From: Helianthus annuus | Lineage: Eukaryota; Streptophyta; Magnoliopsida; Asterales; Asteraceae | Assembly (NCBI RefSeq): GCF_002127325.2 | Contig: NC_035448.2 | Span: forward strand, 58,891,577-58,955,576 | Direction of reading: 5' to 3' | DNA: 64,000 bases | Part shown: positions 58,123 to 64,000 of the stretch, piece by piece | How positions within the stretch are numbered: the stretch's first letter is position 1 | How the letters are laid out: the number at the start of each line of letters is the position of its first letter | Translations under genes and position numbers: made by a program | Notes under the pieces: generated by a model | Seen by the model: the letters and a program-made list of their open reading frames with translations, nothing else | Told to the model about the DNA's origin: nothing | Database searches by the model: none

Positions 58123-58515
58123 TAATGTTATCTGTTAAGGATACAAGTGTTTGACCAATTAGAGGTCATAACCATTTAAATATTTTCTTGTGAAACAAAC
58201 AACCCTTTAACAGGCTAAAGGTCAATCAAGGCAGTTAAACAGAACTGCTAAAGAACTTTTTAAACAACTTTATTTCCGTCTATCATGAATTTCCTTGGTT
58301 GATGGTGGACTAAGAGCTAAGAACACTCGCAACAATTTGTAGTCATATGCAATATCAACCTTTTTTTAGGTAAAAAACATAATAAAGGTGTATCAAGGGC
58401 CACTAAATCGACAATAAAATCCATGACCGATAAGAAAACTTCTATGATCAAGTCAAAAAAATGTGCCTAGATTTAAAGGTATAAAATGTGCAGCGTAGCC
58501 AGGGATGATGACTTA

Positions 58516-58814
58516 AAGCATTCACATCCATTCTATTATTTTTTTTTCTTCCTAAATTAAACTAAAAAACACTATATCTTATCTTTTATTTTCAATTAAA
58601 TAATATTCTTTTATACCTTTATCATTAACTTTTCTTTTTGCTCCATTCACAATTACTTTCTAAATATATTAAAAAATTATAGGGGTAAACACTGTCCTTT
58701 TAAATATATAGATAAACAGTAATATTTTATTTCTCCATTCACAACCAACTTTTTATACTCTTTATATTATAAAAACTTAAAGCAAAGATTTAAGTCGGTT
58801 GCATATTAATGCTC
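58516..58814. mobile_element. Tourist-like MITE (TTA target duplication)
   Basis: A 299-bp AT-rich element starts AAGCATTCACATCC and ends GCATATTAATGCTC, an imperfect inverted pair, with TTA at 58513-58515 and 58815-58817. Confidence 0.55.
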
Positions 58815-59071
58815 TTAGTTATTTTATATTGGAATATATTTTGGATGACTGTCAACATGTTTCGCATGTTTTCTTTTTTGCTTAAACCCATTAAACCCAT
58901 TTGGCATGTTGAAAGTAATAAGTAGTCGAATAAATGGGTCGAAATTTTCACATGAAAGAACATTCGTGCAAAGGTTGCAGATGAGCTTGGGAGTCAACCT
59001 GAGCAAAAGGCAAGCAAGATGATAACCATATTTCCATTTAAGTCAAAATGAGTTGTTTAATCTAAAAAATA

Positions 59072-59323
59072 GAGTAAATTCCTTTTTTAGTCCGTATGTT
59101 TTAGTGGTTTTAGTTACTTGAGTTCAAAATAAAAAACAAAGTTAACGTCTCGAGTCCCTAATCATCATATATTATAATGTTTTGAGTCTGAACAAATGAT
59201 GAAATGTTTGACTCAAAATGTTATAAAATGAGTGGCTAGAGATTCGGGACGTTAAACTTTTTGATTTTGTACTCAAGTGTTTAAAAACACAAAAAATACA
59301 AGAACACAAGAAGTAATTTACTC
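59072..59323. mobile_element. GAGTAAA-family MULE-type MITE
   Basis: The 252-bp element starts GAGTAAATTCC and ends AAGTAATTTACTC, with the perfect 9-bp duplication TAAAAAATA (59063-59071 and 59324-59332). It is the smallest member of this family here. Confidence 0.85.
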
Positions 59324-59749
59324 TAAAAAATATGTGTAGTTGTTACTTTGTAAATGGGTAATATATTCTTTTTAGATATTCGTTAACTTCAATTAAAAAA
59401 TTTTAAAATTTATGAGAAAAAGTGTTTTGGGTTTTTTTGGGTTAACCTGACGTATTTTGTTATCCCCACACCCTATGGTCTTATGCTTTCAAGTTTTTTT
59501 TTTTTAAATTGATTTTTTTGCTTTTTATCCAAAATCTATTTGATTTATTTTTCCTTAAAACCTCAAAACCTTTCATTTTTACGTTTAACCAAAAACTATT
59601 AGTTTTATTTTTACCTTTAACCCTAAAACTTTTCATCTTTTATAATTTAATCTCACAATTTTTTAGTTTTAGGTTTGGTCCTCTATACTTTTCATTTTTC
59701 ACAAAATTTTTATTTTACGTTTTGTTCTAAATTTTGTGAGTTAATACCA

Positions 59750-60570
59750 CGTGCGTGTGTGGTTAAACGTTTTTACGTCGTCTATTTTTTTTACTGTTTG
59801 ACAGGTTAAACGTAACGCGCTGCTCCGAGATCGACTTAGTTATTCTTTTATATGTTTTACGTTTTGGTTTAATTTCTTCGCATTAACACGCCACAACTTC
59901 ATTGTTAGTGGTCGCTGGTATTAGTGTGACATTAGTGTTCGCACCGGGTTTAATTACGTTAACGTTTTTTACGTTTTACGCACTGGGTTTTTACGTTAAC
60001 GATAATTTTTACGTTTTACGCACCGGGTTTTTACGCGCCGGTTTTTAATGATAATTTTTTTTAATGATTAAAAAACAGATTTTATATTACGTTTTTTACG
60101 CCCCGTTTTTTTACGAGCGTTTTTTTACGGAACGTTTACGCCTCGTTTTTTTACGAGCGTTTTTTTACGGAACGTAAAAAGTTTTTACGTTAACGTTTTT
60201 TACGTTTTACGCGCCGGTTTTTTACGTTTCAAGCGCCGGTTTTTTAAACGCGCTGATTTTTACGCCGGGCTTTTTCAAGAATCGTTTTTTTTACGCGCCG
60301 TTTTTTACGTTAAATTTTTTACGTTTTAACGCGCCGTTTTTTTAAGTTTTACGTTAAAATTTTTACGCTTTAACGCGCCGTTTTTTTTACGTTTTACGTT
60401 AAAAGTTTACGTTTTACGATAAAAAAGTTTACGTTTTACGTAAAACTTTTTACGTTTTACGTTTCACGTAAAACTTTTTACGTTTCACGTCAAGCTTTTT
60501 ACGTTTTACGTTTTTACGTTTTACGTTTTTACGGTTTTTTACGTTTTACGTTTTTACGTTTTACGTTAAA
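59750..60570. repeat. TTTTACGTTTTACG-rich low-complexity tract
   Basis: Words TTTTTACG, ACGTTTTACG and TTAACG, with short inverted TAAAACGTAAA forms, repeat irregularly for about 800 bp, scores of copies. It is strikingly CpG-containing for an AT-rich tract because nearly every unit holds ACGT. No coding potential. Confidence 0.8.
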
Positions 60571-61860
60571 AAGCTTACGGTTTAACTTTTTTTTTTACAA
60601 AAGCGTTTTTACGCAAAAACCAACGCACCCAGAAAATGGCATACTCGGGAGGTGTCTCAGATAGTTTGCTATCATCATCGACGCCTCAAAAAAAACCCAA
60701 CAAACAAAAAACAAAAGAACGAGTGGATTCTTGAAAAAAACGAAGTTTCGGCTCAGATTTTCCGACAATCAGAGGCTGCAAGGTGGGGTTGCAGGTTCAA
60801 ACAGATTCAAACCGCCGATTCAATAAGGCACCGGATTCAACTGATTTAAACATTCAAAAGGAAACAAGAACATCATTCAAACAGATTCAAACCTGTATCA
60901 AAACCAACAGATTCAAAAGAACACAAACTTCATTTAAATCATAGATCAAGAAACAGGGGCATTTAGAACGATTGCCCTTTCAAACTTCAAATCCAAGTTC
61001 ACTGTTTGCAAAAATCAAACCCACAAATAAAAAGATCTGAGATTGCAAAATCAAACCCACAAATTAAAGATCCAAATATCAACACCCACCTATCTTCTTG
61101 CAAATCCAAAAATAAAAACAAATCATACCAAGATCTAAGTAAAAACAGAGTCAAGATTGTTCAACATTCAAAAAACAAAAATCCAACCGCCACCCAATCA
61201 CCGGCACAACCGACATCAAACGGCACGACCAGCACCACCGGGGACCAAACCATACCTGTCGTCGGAACCGGACAATTTTCAGACACCACACACCACCCCC
61301 CTGTGCGGCGGCGGCATCCTAGGGTTTTATCTCCGTTAAACGGTGTTGAACGGCGGCGGAGGAGACAGTGACGGTGGCGGCGGTGTCCTAACTTTCAGAC
61401 ACCACGAGCCAATCTCTCTTTCTCCGGCACTTTCTTTCTCCCCTCCGATTTTCTCTCAAACTTGAGAGGAAGATAAATGTGTGTGGCCAGAATCATCGCC
61501 GGAGAAGGATTACAAAGAGAGAGAGAGAGATGAGAGGGATGAGAGGTTCACCGGAGAGGGTTCACGGTGGCACCGCCGTCACCGTGCCACCGCCGCCGTG
61601 AAACAGATGCCCACCACCGCCTTCCGCCTCTGTTTGGGGGTGGCCGGCGATTAGTTTGGAATCAAGAAAGTGGGGGTGAAGAACATTATTCGGCCGGTGG
61701 GTTTTGTTATAGAGAGAGACAGAGATTTTGGGGGTGAAGGATAATTTAAGAGAGATGAGAGAGGTGAGATGGATGAAATGCTGACAGAGAGAGAAAGACA
61801 GAATTGACATATGGGTTAAATGACCAAATTACCCTTTTTGTTGGCTGAATATGATTGGTG
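60571..61860. other. Gene-like but unrecognised region
   Basis: Purine-rich then GC-richer sequence includes leader-like CT/GA stretches (61400-61560). Short + frames at 60652-60849 and 61006-61371 and a minus frame at 61562-61810 have no recognisable domain. They could be remnants of captured leader or exon sequence. GCC-rich stretches (61290-61380, 61560-61630) resemble the 5' ends of plant genes, but I cannot support a gene. Confidence 0.35.
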
Positions 61861-61917
61861 GAGAATGGTTCTCACGGTTCTTACAACTGGGGGTGGTTCT
61901 TATTTTAGCGGCTCCCT
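61861..61917. mobile_element. Single end of the GGGAGCCGCTA element family
   Basis: GGTTCTCACGGTTCTTACAA and TAGCGGCTCCC match the right ends of the two palindromic elements at 62596 and 63040. A (TA)n tract follows. The partner end was not found upstream. Confidence 0.6.
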
Positions 61918-61920
61918 ATA

Positions 61921-61936
61921 GGTATATATATATATA

Positions 61937-61972
<36 letters not shown>
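61921..61972. repeat. (TA)n microsatellite
   Basis: About 50 bp of TA dinucleotides with a few interruptions. Further tracts lie at 62522-62595, 62989-63039 and 63443-63460. Each one borders a foldback element. Confidence 0.9.
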
Positions 61973-61976
<4 letters not shown>

Positions 61977-61978
<2 letters not shown>

Positions 61979-62518
61979 GTGGAGGGTTTAAATGAGAAGA
62001 ATTTTTTTGTAAGAAGAAAAAAGAAGAAGTTTCAACCAATAAGAATACTCCATTTTACTTCATTTAATATTTGCATTTAATTTTAATATAAGAGTATATT
62101 GGTAAACTTACATAAATCATTAATTTGTATTCTTCCCATTTAATAATAAATTAAATTAAATTTGTAACTCCTTTTCAAAATATATATTTTTTCCAAATTA
62201 AAAAAACAACTTAATTTAAAGTGTAGAATAAATTACTAGTTGTGTAGGATAAATTACGAGTTATGTAGGATATATTTCGAGTTGTGTAGGATAAATTTCG
62301 ACTGTGTAGGATAAAATTCTATAAGGTGTAGGGTATATGTAGGAAAATTTTGATATGTATAGGTTTTGTATATTATATGAAGGATAATTTATTACTATTT
62401 GACTGATTAATTAAAGAGAGAAAAATTAATGATATGAGTTATAAATGAAATAATATTTTACTAATATGCCCTTTCTTCTTTTTCTTCTCACATTAAATTT
62501 CTTCTCAAATGAACCTTC

Positions 62519-62521
<3 letters not shown>
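61977..62521. mobile_element. TA-flanked inverted-end element
   Basis: The left end (AGGGTTTAAATGAGAAGAA) and right end (TTTCTTCTCAAATGAACC) are imperfect complements, and both abut (TA)n tracts. The interior repeats GTGTAGGATAAATT-type words about five times (62222-62330). No ORF. Confidence 0.5.
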
Positions 62522-62595
<74 letters not shown>

Positions 62596-62598
<3 letters not shown>

Positions 62599-62987
62599 AG
62601 CCGCTAGAATGAGAACCACCTTGAGTTGTAAGAACCGCGAGAACTACACCCCACGGAGCGCCGTTCGCCGCGATTTTTTTTTACAAGTAGATGTGTGCAT
62701 TATAAACACGGTCGTAAAAAATCACGGCGAACGGCGCTCCGTGGGGTGTACTTTTTTACACCTCAAGTTTGGTGAAAAAAAAAGAAAAAAGAAAAAAAAT
62801 TAAAAAACACCAAACTTGAGGTGTAAAAAAGTACACCCCACGGAGCGCCGTTCGCCGTGATTTTTTACGGCCGTGTTTATAATGCACACATCTACTTGTA
62901 AAAAAAAAATCGCGGCGAACGGCGCTCCGTGGGGTATAGTTCTCGCGGTTCTTACAACTCGGGGTGGTTCTCATTCTAGCAGCCCCC

Positions 62988-62988
<1 letters not shown>
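62596..62988. mobile_element. Near-perfect palindromic element 1 in (TA)n
   Basis: The 393-bp foldback starts GGGAGCCGCTAGAATGAG and ends CTCATTCTAGCAGCCCCCT. Arms of about 180 bp pair almost perfectly around an A/G-rich centre (62773-62800). It lies between two (TA)n tracts. Both overlapping reading frames simply read the two arms and are not genes. Confidence 0.85.
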
Positions 62989-63039
<51 letters not shown>

Positions 63040-63442
63040 GGGAGCCGCTAGAATGAAAACCACCTCGAGTTGTAAGAACCGCGAGAACTACACCCCACGG
63101 GTGGGCGTTCATCACGATTTTTTTTACAACTACATGTGTAAATTATAAACACAGCCGTAAAAAAAAAAAATTTTAAACGCCGCGGCCGGGGGGGGGTAGT
63201 TTTTTACACCACAAGTTTGGTGAAAAAAAAAGAAAAAAGAAAAAAGAAAAAAAAATTAAAAACACCAAACTTGTGGTGTAAAAAACTACCCCCCCCGGCC
63301 GCGGCGTTTAAAATTTTTTTTTACGGCTGTGTTTATAATTTACACATCTAGTTGTAAAAAAAATCGTGGTGAACGCCCACCCGTGGGGTGTAGTTCTCGC
63401 GGTTCTTACAACTCGAGGTGGTTCTCATTCTAGCAGCCCCCT
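63040..63442. mobile_element. Near-perfect palindromic element 2 in (TA)n
   Basis: The 403-bp foldback has the same ends and central loop type as element 1, but different arm sequence in places: GGGTGGGCGTTCATCACG instead of GGAGCGCCGTTCGCCGCG. Its own two arms still match each other at those places. Confidence 0.85.
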
Positions 63443-63502
63443 ATATATATATATATATAAATAGATTTTACTTATTATATATAAATATTAAATCACGTAA
63501 AG

Positions 63503-63642
63503 TCCTCGTGTGTTATCCTAGTTATTCCAAGTGGATCAACTTATTGTATCTTGTCTACCTTCTATAGACTAATCCTCGTGTGTTATCCTAGTTATTCCAA
63601 GTGGATCAACTTATTGTATCTTGTCTACCTTCTATAGACTAA
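63503..63642. repeat. Perfect 2 x 70-bp tandem duplication
   Basis: TCCTCGTGTGTTATCCTAG through TTCTATAGACTAA occurs at 63503-63572 and again at 63573-63642 with no difference seen. It lies in the probable leader of the minus-strand element whose primer site is at 63810. Confidence 0.9.
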
Positions 63643-63809
63643 ACCGTGTAATGGACCTTGTATGTTACAATGTAATGAAAAGTCGAGGACATTGTTTGAT
63701 GCAATGCAATGAAAACTTTTCATTCTTGTAAAAATTCGTTTCGTGAGAGCGTCCTAGTATGGTGATTGTAGTTTAGACTCGAGAAGGATTCTAGTTCACT
63801 ACAATCGAA

Positions 63810-63821
63810 GCTCTGATACCA
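63810..63821 (-). promoter_or_regulatory. Primer-binding site of a minus-strand LTR element
   Basis: GCTCTGATACCA is the complement of the initiator tRNA-Met type site. The LTR would start about two bases later and run past the window end (63824-64000), with the element body to the left. The usual LTR-end CA is not present at the junction (minus strand GAAAGA), so the boundary is uncertain. Confidence 0.5.
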
Positions 63822-64000
63822 ATCTTTCATACCCCCTCGTAGAAGAACCGCAGGGTGTGATTATGAAAGATTTCCATAGCATTCGATAGTGTAAACATCT
63901 ACATGAATTAAAATAAACAATGATGCCAATTGTATATAATATTTGAAATAATAATACAAACCAAAGTGTTTTGTTTTTCATACATGAAGCATGAACTACA

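Noticed and set aside
62609..62974. Two nearly identical ORFs on opposite strands
   Set aside because: They are the two arms of one palindrome read in opposite directions.

Overview
The window is nuclear DNA of a flowering plant. It has spliced genes with GT-AG introns, Ty3/gypsy chromovirus-type and Ty1/copia-type LTR retrotransposons primed by initiator tRNA-Met, PIF/Harbinger, hAT-type and Mutator-type MITEs, Helitron ends, tRNA-derived SINEs and long (TA)n tracts. The type of gypsy elements, especially an acidic Pro-rich ORF ahead of gag, suggests the daisy family (Asteraceae). That is an inference from family recall; the species cannot be read from the sequence.

Layout. 1-4.9 kb: small elements (SINEs, MITEs, a foldback element) in AT-rich DNA. 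5.1-8.4 kb: an LTR fragment, then a minus-strand copia-type LTR with leader. 8.4-11.26 kb: a decayed PIF/Harbinger element (transposase plus Myb/SANT ORF). 11.26-25.12 kb: an old, mutated Tekay/Del-like gypsy element (A) with an extra acidic ORF and rearranged LTRs. 25.1-28.2 kb: fragments of a further LTR family full of CGATCGG motifs. 28.2-34.98 kb: a possible small Helitron, foldback elements, tandem repeats and MITEs. 35.2-40.03 kb: the only convincing intact host gene, an eight-exon PARN-like ribonuclease on the + strand, with three non-autonomous transposons in its introns. 40.30-53.40 kb: a minus-strand Helitron that appears to have captured fragments of a HAK/KUP potassium transporter and a THO4/ALY-like RRM gene. 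It was later split by a young 9.56-kb gypsy element (B, 42901-52457) with equal-length LTRs and a 5-bp target duplication. 53.8-57.0 kb: a tandem 1.6-kb duplication ending beside a promoter-like segment. 57.7-59.3 kb: MITEs. 59.7-60.6 kb: an ACGTTTT-rich tract. 61.9-63.5 kb: a cluster of foldback elements set in (TA)n tracts. The window ends in the start of another minus-strand LTR element.

The genes do not form a pathway. The PARN-like gene is the functional island; nearly all other coding sequence belongs to mobile elements or to gene fragments moved by them. The best leads are the gene-capturing Helitron with its nested retrotransposon, the palindromes whose two arms change together, the extra acidic ORF in element A, and the PARN-like protein whose first catalytic motif lacks its acidic residues. 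Element coordinates, repeat counts and LTR differences were read by eye.
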